Assembly: GCF_000192475.1 (NCBI RefSeq)
Contig: NZ_AEYW01000003.1
Span: forward strand, 1 to 64,000
DNA length: 64,000 nt
Reading direction: 5' to 3'
DNA from: Ruegeria conchae
GTDB lineage: Bacteria > Pseudomonadota > Alphaproteobacteria > Rhodobacterales > Rhodobacteraceae
Every line of letters starts with the position of its first letter. Position 1 is the stretch's first letter. Below are positions 19,412 to 29,133 of the stretch, one piece after another. The position numbers and the translations under genes are program-made. The notes below the pieces were generated by a model. That model did not search any database and was not told where the DNA came from. It saw only the letters and a program-made list of their open reading frames with translations.

Positions 19412-20593
19412 TCACTTTGCTTGATCAAAGAGACTGATAACGCGAAAAATCTGCACAAGGCCACCGATGCCCTTCAGTTCCCGTTCCCCCAGTTCTTCGG
19501 TCTCCACATGTTGTTCTATGTCTAGAAGCGCCCGTTGGTTCAAAAGGATCTGCCCGTCGCTGGCAAAGTCGCAAAGCCTGGATGCGGTGTTCACAACTCC
19601 ACCGATTGCGGTGTAGTCGGCGCGACCATGAAACCCGATAAGCCCAAGCGTCGCGTAACCACTACTGATCCCAATACCCAAACCCATCGCGTGCCCGAGT
19701 TTCTGCCAGGGTGCACGTATTCCCTCGAAGGCTTCGCTTATTTCTTTAGCCAGCCGCACGGCTTGCAGAACGGGCTGATCGCAGGGAACCGGATCATTGA
19801 AGAACACCATCAATCCGTCTCCGGCTCGGTATCCGATTGTTCCCTTGTGTTGTGCAACTAAATGGCCAACCTCATCGTGGAAATGCTGGAGAAGCGTAAT
19901 GACATCTTCTGGCTCAATCGCCTCGGAAATCGCCGTGAAATTGCGGATGTCGCAGAATAGGCAAGCGATGTATCGACGATGAGTTTTAAGAAGCTCGTCA
20001 GAATTTTCTTCTACGACAAGCTCCGCAACCTGAGGAGCAAGGAATTGTTTGAGTCGTGCCAGCCTGTCAATCTCGCCTTCCTGGCGCTTTACCTTCTCGG
20101 TCAGTCTGTCGTTCAATGCCTCTATTTCATGTGTCTGGTTGCGAACCGTGTGGTTCAAAGCATCGAGTATAAAGTTCTGGTTTAGCAAAGCCGCGATCAC
20201 CAGAAGCACATAGGCGAGCGCTTCGACACGTTCGTCATAGCCGAAGTACAGCGTGACAATCAGGATGACGGCAGCAATCCCTCCGAGGACGAGTGGAAGC
20301 TCCTTGGCATGCCGTTTCCGGTCTCTCCATAAGAAACTAACCGCCAATAATGCAAACACCCACATGAGCACCGCTTGCACATGAGGGTTTATGGAAAGCG
20401 CTTCATAACCAACCAAATAGGTCAGTAGAATCCCGGAATAGCACGTGGCCAAAGAAGCCAGAGCAGCCAAGACAGCTCCGATCCCGATTGGCATCGAAAT
20501 TCTGAACTCCTCTGTTGCCACGCCGATACCGTCGTCCACGGCACGCGGCGAAGGTTCCGCGGCAGAGTCATTTCTGTGTTCGGGATCAGACAT
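19412..20593 (-). CDS. Membrane-bound class III adenylate/guanylate cyclase
   Basis: The 393-residue protein has a soluble N-terminus (about 1-35), four predicted membrane helices (35-150), a coiled coil (about 155-190, NQTHEIEALNDRLTEKVKRQ) and a class III cyclase domain (about 205-385). Both metal-binding aspartates are present (CLFCDIRNFTAIS and YRAGDGLMVFF), as is the base-recognition and ribose-binding stretch ADYTAIGGVVNTASRL. It probably makes cyclic AMP from ATP at the inner membrane in response to a signal sensed by the membrane part. It is transcribed alone, divergent from the next gene. Confidence 0.9.
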   Translation of the reverse strand: MSDPEHRNDSAAEPSPRAVDDGIGVATEEFRISMPIGIGAVLAALASLATCYSGILLTYLVGYEALSINPHVQAVLMWVFALLAVSFLWRDRKRHAKELPLVLGGIAAVILIVTLYFGYDERVEALAYVLLVIAALLNQNFILDALNHTVRNQTHEIEALNDRLTEKVKRQEGEIDRLARLKQFLAPQVAELVVEENSDELLKTHRRYIACLFCDIRNFTAISEAIEPEDVITLLQHFHDEVGHLVAQHKGTIGYRAGDGLMVFFNDPVPCDQPVLQAVRLAKEISEAFEGIRAPWQKLGHAMGLGIGISSGYATLGLIGFHGRADYTAIGGVVNTASRLCDFASDGQILLNQRALLDIEQHVETEELGERELKGIGGLVQIFRVISLFDQAK

Positions 20594-20787
20594 GGTTCTC
20601 GTTTGCGCTTGGCTGCTGGTAGAGTACGTTTGAATTGAGGTTGCGTCAAAATCACATACCTGCGTGGGGCAGTTGAGGGTTTCACCAAATCAACAACGAC
20701 AAGCGAAACAACCTCATGCTTCACAGAACAAACTTGCAATCACCCGTCTCGGCGTAGTCACCTAGGATACAGGGATGGAGGAAGCTG

Positions 20788-22320
20788 ATGACGCGATGGA
20801 AGTTTGTGGTTTGTGTTTGGTGCGCGCTGACTCTTGTTGCTTGCGCTCCAAAAACTCGCACTTATGAAAAGACGGTATCGGCCTCACTTCCGGCAAACTC
20901 GCGCACAGCTCTTAGTCAGGCAGCCAACCGGCTTGGCGATCCCAAAGACGGTCGGTCGGGGGTCAAGCTGATCAGTGACGGCGAAGAAGCGCTTGTTTCA
21001 CGTTTGCTGTTAGCGGCTGCGGCTGAGCAAACGATAGACGCGCAATACTACCTGCTGCACAACGACCCAACGGGCCACCTTTTTGCAGCCAGTCTTTTGC
21101 AGGCGGCAGATCGGGGTGTTCGCATCCGATTGCTACTGGATGACATGGATACGTCCAGTTATGACGCGATGACGGCCGCGTTGGACAATCACAAAAATAT
21201 TGAGATCAGGTTGTTCAATCCTTTTTGGCGAGATCAAAGCCTGTTGATCGCGGGGCTGACGGACTTCAAACGCATCAATCGCAGAATGCACAACAAATCA
21301 ATGACGGCAGACAACGTGTTCACGATTGTGGGTGGGAGAAACATCGGTGCCGAGTACTTTCTCGCTCGGGAAGAAATGAACTATGCTGATCTGGATGTGC
21401 TGGCCGCAGGCCCCGTTGTGCGGGAGGTGTCGCGTAGCTTTGACTCTTACTGGAACAGCGAGTTTGCCGTTCCAGCTCGGGTGGTTGTTGGAGAACCTCA
21501 GGAATTTGACCTTGGTGATGCGCGAGTCAGGTTGAACGAACTGGTCGATGAAGCGAAGCAAACGCAGTATGGCGCGGCTCTCAGAAAGTCAGCACAAGAG
21601 AACTTCGCGGATGGAGCTCTGTCATTGGATTGGCTGCCTGCGAAGCTTTATGCTGATCCTCCGTCGAAAGCCGCTGGTCTCGAGAACTCAAGTCCCGTTC
21701 TGGCATCTCAATTGCTTCCGTACTTTGAGAATGCCAGCCGTGAGGTGAACATCGTCTCCGCCTATTTCGTGCCGCGCAACAAGGGTGTGAAATGGCTGAC
21801 CGAACTCGAGTACCGTGGGGTCGAAGTAAAGGTTGTAACCAATTCACTTGCATCTAACGACGTCGCACCCGTTTACGCGCACTACGCCAAGAAACGCCGG
21901 GCACTTCTGCGCGGTGGGGTAGAACTCTATGAGCTGCGACCCGACGCCTATCAGGTCCAACGCCGGGGTATTAACTGGGCTCAATCCAGGTCAGGTCTAC
22001 ATTCCAAGGCGTTTGCAGTTGATGACCGATACTTGTTCGTAGGGTCATTCAACTGGGACCCACGTTCTGTCAACATCAACACCGAGATGGGAATTCTGAT
22101 TGACTCGCCAGCATTGGCTACACAGACCATGGGTGCCTTGGACGACGCGCTACCCGCATACACATATAACGTGACGCTCGAGAAAGCTGGTCAGCTTAAA
22201 TGGACGACAAAAGGCGATGATGGCAATGTAATTGAATACCAATCCGAGCCGACGGGATCGGCCTGGGATCACATAGTTGCTGGATTTCTAAGTATTTTAC
22301 CAATTGGTTCGCAGCTTTAG
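20788..22320 (+). CDS. Phospholipase D-family lipoprotein, cardiolipin synthase-like
   Basis: A 510-residue protein with a lipoprotein signal (lipobox LVAC, cysteine at residue 19) and two complete HKD motifs, HNKSMTAD followed by GGRN, and HSKAFAVD followed by GSFN. Each HxKxxxxD contributes half of the PLD active site, so the enzyme should be catalytically competent as a phosphodiesterase or phosphatidyl transferase. The lipid anchor places it facing the periplasm. Relatives are annotated cardiolipin synthase or phospholipase D. GGAGGAAG precedes the ATG. The true substrate cannot be read from sequence. Confidence 0.88.
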   Translation: MTRWKFVVCVWCALTLVACAPKTRTYEKTVSASLPANSRTALSQAANRLGDPKDGRSGVKLISDGEEALVSRLLLAAAAEQTIDAQYYLLHNDPTGHLFAASLLQAADRGVRIRLLLDDMDTSSYDAMTAALDNHKNIEIRLFNPFWRDQSLLIAGLTDFKRINRRMHNKSMTADNVFTIVGGRNIGAEYFLAREEMNYADLDVLAAGPVVREVSRSFDSYWNSEFAVPARVVVGEPQEFDLGDARVRLNELVDEAKQTQYGAALRKSAQENFADGALSLDWLPAKLYADPPSKAAGLENSSPVLASQLLPYFENASREVNIVSAYFVPRNKGVKWLTELEYRGVEVKVVTNSLASNDVAPVYAHYAKKRRALLRGGVELYELRPDAYQVQRRGINWAQSRSGLHSKAFAVDDRYLFVGSFNWDPRSVNINTEMGILIDSPALATQTMGALDDALPAYTYNVTLEKAGQLKWTTKGDDGNVIEYQSEPTGSAWDHIVAGFLSILPIGSQL

Positions 22321-22951
22321 GTTTTTTTGCAGATAGCCGACGCTACCAGAGAACTCCGGCCTGTAAAACGGCAGCTTTGGGTAGAAAACGCCTGTTGATC
22401 GTTTCCAGCCTGTCATTTGGTTTGTCCGATAGCTAGAATTTGCAAAGTCTGCCTTCCTGCGCATTGCCGTCCTTGGCGCGGACCGCAGCACCCGGTAACT
22501 TTGGGCTCGAAGCGGATGTTCAGTGATTTCAGCCTGATGTCTGCCATGCGGACACAATGGTCGGTCACCTCGGCCATTTCATTGCAGGGGTTGCACAGCG
22601 TTGGTCTCCGGGACAACCTTGGTCTTGAATTTACCCAAGCGGAGTGGCCATCTGTCGACCGCTTCAATCAATCAACTTCTAGAGTTCCTTCTTTATGGCC
22701 CTGCACGAACGCCCAAGGGCTACACATAGATAGCTTGTTAGGTGAAAAGTTTCGTTGCTGTTCGGCAAAGGCCAAATCCTACTCCCGCAACCAAATTCCA
22801 AACAACCCGTTCGATCTACAAACAGTCCACCAAACTGCTTGCTTCATGACCAATCCTCCTCAGCACCATAACCGGAAACTCACACGGGCAAATGTAAACG
22901 TTGCATCTGCTCCCCTTTGACAACTGACCTATCACGCGGCATCGTCTCGCA
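22321..22951. repeat. Spacer with dispersed repeat, copy 6
   Basis: A 631-bp gap without a credible gene. The repeat covers about 22430-22580: TTTGCAAAGTCTGCCTTCCTGC, then CTTTGGGCTC at 22499-22508 with GAAGCGGATGTTC, then TGCGGACAC. A further fragment, GCTTTGGGTAGAA, lies near 22370. The part from 22690 on shows nothing recognisable. Confidence 0.5.
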
Positions 22952-24118
22952 ATGGGCTATCCCTCCAACCACCCCCAACGACCCGACGATGCTGCCGCAG
23001 GCATTGATGTCACCGATGACTTTGAGCGCTTCAATCAGCGTAATGATATATTTACCCGCGCTTTTTGGGATGAGCGTATCCGCAGCAATCAGACCGACGC
23101 CTTCTTTGCCTCGTACCGCATGGAAGCCATTCCGCGTCGTGGGGATGGTTTCACCCAACGCGACTTTGCGCTTAGAAACGCGGCTTGGTTGATTTCAGAC
23201 TTGATCTCCGAAAGAGGAGGCGAGACCGGCAGGCGCGAGGGCTTCCAAGCCCCCATCAACAATGACACACCTGTGGCCCCGACACAGCACCCGATAGACG
23301 ACCCTGTCGCGATGGCAAGGGAGGTCAAACGAATTGCGAAATTCTTTGGGGCCGATCTCTGTGGCATCACCGATATGGATGACCGTTGGCTTTACGCGGC
23401 CCGAGTTGACACTCGCGACTTCTCTGATGCGCCCAACGACCTGCCGGAAGGCATGACATCCGTCATCGTGATGGGCCATCAGATGGATGAAGACCTTGTG
23501 GCTACCTATCCGTCTGCTCTCGCGGGGGCTGCCACTGGACGCGAATACTCCCATGAGGCCAGTATCGTGATGCAGCTTGCAGCCTACATCCGTAATCTGG
23601 GCTATGAGGCCACAGCCTCTATGAATGACACCGGTCTCGTGATCCCTTATGCGATCAAGGCGGGCTTGGGAGAATATGCCCGCAACCAGATGGTGATAAC
23701 ACCTGAATATGGTCCGCGATTGCGGTTCTCCAAGATATTCACCAATCTTCCACTGGCACATGATCCCCCCAGGCCTTTGGGTGTACGTGCTTTCTGTAGC
23801 ATTTGCACCAAATGCGCAGATGCCTGCCCGGTCAAAGCGCTCCCTTACGGAGCGCCGGAGACAACGGAGGATCCCTCGGCCATAAAGGGTGTGCGCAAGT
23901 GGACTTCCGACGCGGCTAGGTGCTTTGGGTTCTGGGCCAAACTGTCTTCCGACTGCGCAATTTGCATGCGCGTCTGTCCGTTCAACCGCGATTTTACGCT
24001 ATGGCGTCATCGTTTCTGGTTGGCACTGGCGCTTTCACCCTTGCGTAGATTTGCCCTTTGGCTTGACCGTAACCGCGGCAAACGCGCCAAGCCGACCGAT
24101 TGGTGGGAAAACCCCTGA
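22952..24118 (+). CDS. Soluble reductive dehalogenase-like protein (RdhA family)
   Basis: The 388-residue protein carries two 4Fe-4S motifs: CSICTKCADACP, and CFGFWAKLSSDCAICMRVCP, whose C-x11-C-x2-C-x3-C spacing is typical of RdhA. Ahead of them is the block AGLGEYARNQMVITPEYGPR leading to IFTNLPL, shared by RdhA and the related QueG. The family uses a corrinoid plus two iron-sulfur clusters to remove halogen from organohalides. There is no Tat signal and no membrane anchor, so it is cytoplasmic, unlike respiratory RdhA. No NADPH-reductase domain is fused, so an external donor is needed. The start is uncertain (weak ribosome site). It stands alone; no rdhB is present. Confidence 0.82.
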   Translation: MGYPSNHPQRPDDAAAGIDVTDDFERFNQRNDIFTRAFWDERIRSNQTDAFFASYRMEAIPRRGDGFTQRDFALRNAAWLISDLISERGGETGRREGFQAPINNDTPVAPTQHPIDDPVAMAREVKRIAKFFGADLCGITDMDDRWLYAARVDTRDFSDAPNDLPEGMTSVIVMGHQMDEDLVATYPSALAGAATGREYSHEASIVMQLAAYIRNLGYEATASMNDTGLVIPYAIKAGLGEYARNQMVITPEYGPRLRFSKIFTNLPLAHDPPRPLGVRAFCSICTKCADACPVKALPYGAPETTEDPSAIKGVRKWTSDAARCFGFWAKLSSDCAICMRVCPFNRDFTLWRHRFWLALALSPLRRFALWLDRNRGKRAKPTDWWENP

Positions 24119-24391
24119 GTTCAACATGAAATTTGGCCGATCACTGAAGCAATCGTTTAGCGGTCCGCTCCGGTGCTCCCCCGGACTGTTGGACACGTAT
24201 TCAAGCGCGAAAGACAGCATTTTTGATCCGGGAACAAGGAGCCGACCGCCTCGAATACAATTAGCTCAAAGACTTAGCGGCAAAATTTTTTCCACGAGCC
24301 CCTCAGATATGATATCATAAAAATCGAATATATTGGAGTCACAAAAGACTCTGGGAACTCGCTGAGTATTTTTTGCTTTTTGGGAGGCACT

Positions 24392-26314
24392 ATGTATCGA
24401 ATTTCTGCTTGTTTTCTATCTCTTATTCTTGCGCCGACCGTTGTGCTTTCTGACGCGGTTCCAAGCGAACAGGCAGTCGAAGGGCTGTTTTCCAATCAAC
24501 CATATTCGCCGTACGCACAGCGTTCTTTCCCCGAACGCCCGCTTTGGGGTGATACACATCTACATACCGGGCTGTCATTAGATGCGGGAGCATTTGGAAA
24601 TACCCTGCTACCCGATGAAGCTTGGCGTTTTGCAAAGGGAGAGCAGGTCATTTCCTCCACAGGGCAGCCCGTAAGGCTGGCCAGACCATTGGATTGGATG
24701 GTTCTGACAGATCATACGGACCTCATGGGCTTTGCTCCGGATTTGCAGGCTGGGAAACCCGGTGTTCTGGCTGATCCAAAAGGGCTGGAATGGTACGAAG
24801 GCTACAAAGCAGGTGGCGAAGAGGCCGGGAAAGCAGCCTTCGACATAATAACCAATTTCTCGCAAATGACCCTGCCAGAAATTCTGTTGGAGTCTTACAG
24901 CCCCGGTGCCGACGCTTTTGCCTTTACCTGGGAACATATTGTGCTTGCGGCCGAGCGGCACAACGACCCGGGTAATTTTACTGCATTTATCGGGTTCGAA
25001 TGGACTTCGGTGCCTAAGGGTTTCAACCTGCACCGGAACGTCATGCTGCGCGATGGGCCGATCCGTGCCTTGCAGATGGTGCCACCGGTCACACAACCAC
25101 CCTACGGCGATACCGACCCAAAAGCGCTATATGCTTGGCTTGAAGAATATCAGGAGAAAACCGGAGGACGCGCAGTTGCGTTTGCGCATAACGGCAACCT
25201 TTCAAACGGGTGGATGTTCCCGACCGAAGATACCTATCACGGTGGCAAGGTCGACGCGGATTACGTAGCCGCCCGCGCAAAATGGGAGCCTCACTATGAA
25301 GTCACTCAAATCAAAGGTGACGGAGAAGCGCATCCGTTCCTGAGCCCAGACGACGAATTTGCGGATTACGAGAACTGGGACGTCGGCAATCTCGACATAA
25401 CCGAGCTGAAGACCGATGACATGCTGGCAGGCGAGTACGCCCGAGAAGCTCTGAAACGAGGATTGCTGCTGGAAGAAAAGTTTGGCGTGAACCCCTATAA
25501 ATTTGGCATGGGGGGCGCGACGGACAGCCATACGTCTTTGGCCACTGCCGAAGAAGACAACTTCTTTGGCAAGTCGGTCAGCGTTGAACCGTCAGCCTCG
25601 CGGATCAAGCACCCTTTCATTGCGAATGATCTCGGTGAAATACCGGGCGACCTTTTGGTGGCATCCGGATACACGGCTGTTTGGGCCACCGACAATACGC
25701 GTGCTGCGATCTTCGACGCGTTTAAACGACGTGAGACATACGCGACAACAGGTCCTCGGATCGGCCTGAGGTTTTTTGGTGGTTGGGATTTCAGTGAAGC
25801 TGATGTTGAGACCCGTTTTCTTGCTAATGTCGGTTATACCAAAGGCGTTCCAATGGGTTCGGACCTGCGCCCACGCGAGGGAGATGGTGCACCTTCATTC
25901 CTGATCGCTGCGCTGCGCGACCCAGTGGGTGCTAACTTGGATCGTGTTCAGGTGATCAAAGGCTGGCTTGATTCTGAAGGCGCCCTTCAAGAAAAGGTCT
26001 ACGACGTTGCGTGGTCGGATGATCGTATTGCCGATGATAGCGGAAAGGTTCCCGCTGTGGGGAATACTGTGGATGTCGAAGCCGCCAGTTGGGCCAACAC
26101 AATCGGTGCCTCCGAGCTTGTGACCGTTTGGTCCGACCCTGAATTCGACCCAAATGCACGGGTATTTTATTATGTGCGCGCCTTGGAAATTCCGACTCCG
26201 CGTTGGATACTGTATGACAAGCTGAGATATGGCATCGACTTGCCCGAGGATGCGGTGCTGACGCATCAGGAACGCGCGTATTCATCACCGATTTGGTACA
26301 CGCCGGCAGAGTGA
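24392..26314 (+). CDS. DUF3604 domain secreted protein
   Basis: The start is taken at the ATG at 24392, 5 bp after GGGAGG; an upstream TTG in frame is less likely. The product is 640 residues with a Sec signal peptide (about 1-20). It is a DUF3604 protein: [30 protein letters not shown] and ATDSHTSL supply a PHP-like set of histidines and aspartates that probably bind metals. The C-terminal third is beta-rich. It is predicted to be a periplasmic hydrolase with unknown substrate. It precedes a PpiC-type isomerase and a HupE/UreJ membrane protein, a trio I believe recurs in marine bacteria. Confidence 0.88.
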   Translation: MYRISACFLSLILAPTVVLSDAVPSEQAVEGLFSNQPYSPYAQRSFPERPLWGDTHLHTGLSLDAGAFGNTLLPDEAWRFAKGEQVISSTGQPVRLARPLDWMVLTDHTDLMGFAPDLQAGKPGVLADPKGLEWYEGYKAGGEEAGKAAFDIITNFSQMTLPEILLESYSPGADAFAFTWEHIVLAAERHNDPGNFTAFIGFEWTSVPKGFNLHRNVMLRDGPIRALQMVPPVTQPPYGDTDPKALYAWLEEYQEKTGGRAVAFAHNGNLSNGWMFPTEDTYHGGKVDADYVAARAKWEPHYEVTQIKGDGEAHPFLSPDDEFADYENWDVGNLDITELKTDDMLAGEYAREALKRGLLLEEKFGVNPYKFGMGGATDSHTSLATAEEDNFFGKSVSVEPSASRIKHPFIANDLGEIPGDLLVASGYTAVWATDNTRAAIFDAFKRRETYATTGPRIGLRFFGGWDFSEADVETRFLANVGYTKGVPMGSDLRPREGDGAPSFLIAALRDPVGANLDRVQVIKGWLDSEGALQEKVYDVAWSDDRIADDSGKVPAVGNTVDVEAASWANTIGASELVTVWSDPEFDPNARVFYYVRALEIPTPRWILYDKLRYGIDLPEDAVLTHQERAYSSPIWYTPAE

Positions 26315-26473
26315 TCAGCATTAATCACATTAGTATAAGTCGAGGTGGCGATTGTTACCTCGGCAGATGCCTATACTTCTGCAGCGCGACAAGAGCCCAC
26401 TTTATTGCAAAAACTAACTCGCTGATGTCAGCATTGGTACGTAGAACCTGATGCATTTCACGCAGGAGCCTGC

Positions 26474-27304
26474 ATGCGCCTATTGAAAGAACCTTTGTTC
26501 CATTTCTTCCTGATTGGGGCGGCTATATTCATTTGGTTCCATATCGTCGCGCCGGAAAATGAGACCACCGAAAATCTCGTGACAATATCAATCGACAAAG
26601 ATGATGTCGCGCTTCTGGTTACTCAATTTGAGGCCAGGTGGAAACGCCAACCAAACGAAGCTGAACTGCAAGCTTTGATCGATGCATCAATTCGTGAAGA
26701 AGTTTTGGTCAGAGAAGCAAGAAAGCTTGGGCTGGATCGCGGAGATAGCGTGATCAGATCGCGGCTAAGCCAAAAGATGGATTTTCTTACTGAAGCGATT
26801 GCTGCATCAGTTACCCCTGAAGACGAAGATTTGGAGGCCTATCTTCAGAAGAACCGTGAAAGATACGCGACGTCCAAAAAGGTAGCCTTCAATCAGATCT
26901 TTCTTGGCGAAGCGCCAGGTGACGCTGCGATCGCAAACGCGTTGAGCACGGTGCGTGAGGAACAAGAGCTTCCTGAATTTGGGCGTTCAACATTACTGCC
27001 TGCCTCAATGCCTTTGACCGCAACTCGGGTTGTCGACTCGGTGTTTGGTGCCGGGTTTTCGAACGGTCTAACTGAACTCGAACCAGGTCAATGGGGAGGG
27101 CCGATCCAATCAGGTTACGGTGTTCATCTTGTTCAAGTGGTCGCTATCGAGCCTGCTCAAACACCGCCGTTATCAGAGATACGCAATGCGGTCCTACAGG
27201 ATTGGCGTCGCACCATGAGTGCAGATCTGGCGCAAGCGCAATATGAGGCGCTTGCTGATGCCTATGAGATTGTGGTGCCCGATATCGCGGGACCAACCAA
27301 ATGA
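26474..27304 (+). CDS. Membrane-anchored peptidyl-prolyl isomerase, parvulin type
   Basis: A 276-residue protein with an N-terminal membrane helix (about 8-26), a SurA/PpiD-like helical region (LIDASIREEVLVREARKLGLD) and a parvulin-like domain with the AFNQIFLGE start and the GQWGGPIQSGYGVHLVQV end. It should assist folding of exported proteins at the outer face of the inner membrane, perhaps its operon partners. AGGAG precedes the start (26465-26469). It overlaps the next gene by 4 bp (ATGA). Confidence 0.88.
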   Translation: MRLLKEPLFHFFLIGAAIFIWFHIVAPENETTENLVTISIDKDDVALLVTQFEARWKRQPNEAELQALIDASIREEVLVREARKLGLDRGDSVIRSRLSQKMDFLTEAIAASVTPEDEDLEAYLQKNRERYATSKKVAFNQIFLGEAPGDAAIANALSTVREEQELPEFGRSTLLPASMPLTATRVVDSVFGAGFSNGLTELEPGQWGGPIQSGYGVHLVQVVAIEPAQTPPLSEIRNAVLQDWRRTMSADLAQAQYEALADAYEIVVPDIAGPTK

Positions 27305-28290
27305 GACATTTGGTCTGTATGTTAATTGCGTTGTTGTTCGTGTGGCCCGAAGGCGACGCCAACGCACATGCGCTTGATCCGGGATATTTGGAAATCCGTC
27401 AAATCGCATCAAACACATGGAGCGTTCATTGGCGAAAGCCCGATGTGAATGGTCAGCCAATGGCGATTGATGCAGTGCTGCCAAATGGTTGCGCTCCGTC
27501 ACGTGGTCCGGAAGCAACACGTGACAGTCGGGCCTGGGTTTCATCATGGGTCATGGAGTGTCGTGAAGATATTGCGGGGAAATCCATTGCGATTGAAGGC
27601 TTGGAGGCACAAAGAAACGATGTTTTGGTGCGCTTGCACCCCTTAGAGGCCGCACCGACGACCCTTCGTCTCACCTCAGATACAGCAATCCAAACCATAC
27701 CTCTTGAACAGACGACATGGTCAGTTTTCATATCCTATTTTCAATTGGGATTTGAACACATACTGGAAGGTTGGGATCACCTTTTATTCGTGTTCGCGCT
27801 GTTTATTCTGGTCCGAGAGGTCTGGAGACTGGTAGGAGCCGTAACAGCTTTTACACTAGCGCATTCAATAACTCTGGCGCTGGCGACCTTTGGTATTTTG
27901 AATGTTCCTGGGCCACCGGTCGAGGCAGTAATAGCGCTTTCAATCGTGTTTCTGGCAATGGAGATTGTCAAAGGTGGCGAAGGTCGCTTCCGACTTTCCA
28001 AGCAAAAACCGTGGATTGTTTGCTTTGGGTTTGGCCTTTTGCACGGCCTTGGTTTTGCAGGTGCCCTGGCAGAAATTGGACTACCACCAAACGATATTCC
28101 GGCAGCGTTGCTGGCATTTAATCTCGGTGTTGAGGCTGGTCAGATGAGTTTCATCGCTGCGCTGGCCCTCTTCACTGCGATTTGGCGCTTGTTTGCCTCG
28201 CCGACTGGTCGAGGACCGGTCGTACTCACCGCCTATGGCATCGGATCGGTTTCGATGTACTGGCTTATCGAGCGCTTAAGCGGTTTCTAG
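27301..28290 (+). CDS. HupE/UreJ family membrane protein
   Basis: The 329-residue protein starts with a signal sequence (cleaved near DANAHA), then an extracytoplasmic domain of about 120 residues, then six to seven membrane helices. The core shows FEHILEGWDHLLFVFALFIL, AHSITLALATFG and GLLHGLGFAG, the HupE/UreJ hallmarks with conserved His, Asp and Glu that could bind metal. HupE relatives take up nickel, but this long-N-terminus branch is not linked here to any hydrogenase or urease gene. Start overlaps the isomerase stop, so they are co-translated. The transported substrate is unknown. Confidence 0.88.
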   Translation: MRHLVCMLIALLFVWPEGDANAHALDPGYLEIRQIASNTWSVHWRKPDVNGQPMAIDAVLPNGCAPSRGPEATRDSRAWVSSWVMECREDIAGKSIAIEGLEAQRNDVLVRLHPLEAAPTTLRLTSDTAIQTIPLEQTTWSVFISYFQLGFEHILEGWDHLLFVFALFILVREVWRLVGAVTAFTLAHSITLALATFGILNVPGPPVEAVIALSIVFLAMEIVKGGEGRFRLSKQKPWIVCFGFGLLHGLGFAGALAEIGLPPNDIPAALLAFNLGVEAGQMSFIAALALFTAIWRLFASPTGRGPVVLTAYGIGSVSMYWLIERLSGF

Positions 28291-28680
28291 TGTCTACGAC
28301 CCCAATCAAGAAATCACCCAAGAGGTGCGGGTCAATAAATAACACTGTAGGCTTGAACAAAGGACCACTCTCAGGGCGCTGAACACAACTAGACGATCCC
28401 GGAGGCCGACAATTCGAGAGAGCTGAGGCAAACGAGGGTCAATCAAGTAATTTAGCATAGCCTATTAAGACCATTGACAGATCGCAGTGAAGCAAAGGCA
28501 CGCCCTGATCTGCGCAACAAACCCCGGCAAATGGTCATACTATCCCATTGTTTTCGTTTTGGGGACAACATTAACCGAACATGAACAATGTATTTTCGCG
28601 ACGTTCAACCGAGATGAGGCATAGTGCTCTATAGAGTTGAACGAGCGAGTTGTCGTTCAATTGCAAATGAGGGGAAACGC
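28291..28680. other. Gene-free spacer
   Basis: About 390 bp with no recognisable gene or repeat. The last 120 bp (AT-rich near 28550-28600) probably hold the promoter of the small ORF that follows. Confidence 0.4.
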
Positions 28681-28869
28681 ATGATCAAGTCTGCCTTTAT
28701 GACCGAAGAGTCCGACACTGTTTCTGTGATGCAAACCTCTGGCAGTATCGCTGCGGACAAGTTGCCAACCAAACGCTCTACAATCAGCGGTCGCTTCCCT
28801 CCTATCGAAAATGCACTAATAGAAATTGTAAAAAACAAGCGACTTTCTGAGGCGCAAACCAACGTCTGA
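28681..28869 (+). CDS. Small orphan protein of unknown function
   Basis: A 62-residue product, MIKSAFMTEESDTVSVMQTS at its start, taken from the ATG 5 bp after GAGGGGAAA. An earlier start in frame would add 19 residues without a ribosome site. It has no signal peptide or membrane helix; the C-terminus is basic (IVKNKRLSEAQ). A good ribosome site and a strong terminator 63 bp downstream make it likely that a real transcript exists. I do not recognise it. Confidence 0.55.
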   Translation: MIKSAFMTEESDTVSVMQTSGSIAADKLPTKRSTISGRFPPIENALIEIVKNKRLSEAQTNV

Positions 28870-28931
28870 AGGTAGTTCAGTCGACCCTTGTTCAATTCCT
28901 GATACTCGTCCTAAACAACGGAATTGACAAC

Positions 28932-28965
28932 AGAATCCCGCCTAACTTAGGCGGGATTCTTTCGT
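28932..28965 (+). terminator. Strong intrinsic terminator
   Basis: AGAATCCCGCC (28932-28942) pairs with GGCGGGATTCT (28950-28960) around a TAACTTA loop, followed by TTCGTTT. It ends the transcript of the small ORF upstream. Confidence 0.85.
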
Positions 28966-29133
28966 TTGGTGCTAATGAAATCGTGGTTTGTAGCTCACAA
29001 AGCATAGTTCAATGCCGGTAAACCAAGGGGCGGCCATTCCGCTTCTGATGAAGTAAATGACCGCCCCGGCTTATGGTGCTTCCGTGAGTTGTCTGCACCG
29101 TTAGACAGTTTTTCCTGAGATTTGAGGCTTCGA

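Noticed and set aside
22417-22920. 167-codon plus-strand open frame
   Set aside because: It runs through the dispersed repeat, has many rare-looking residue runs and no ribosome site or domain.
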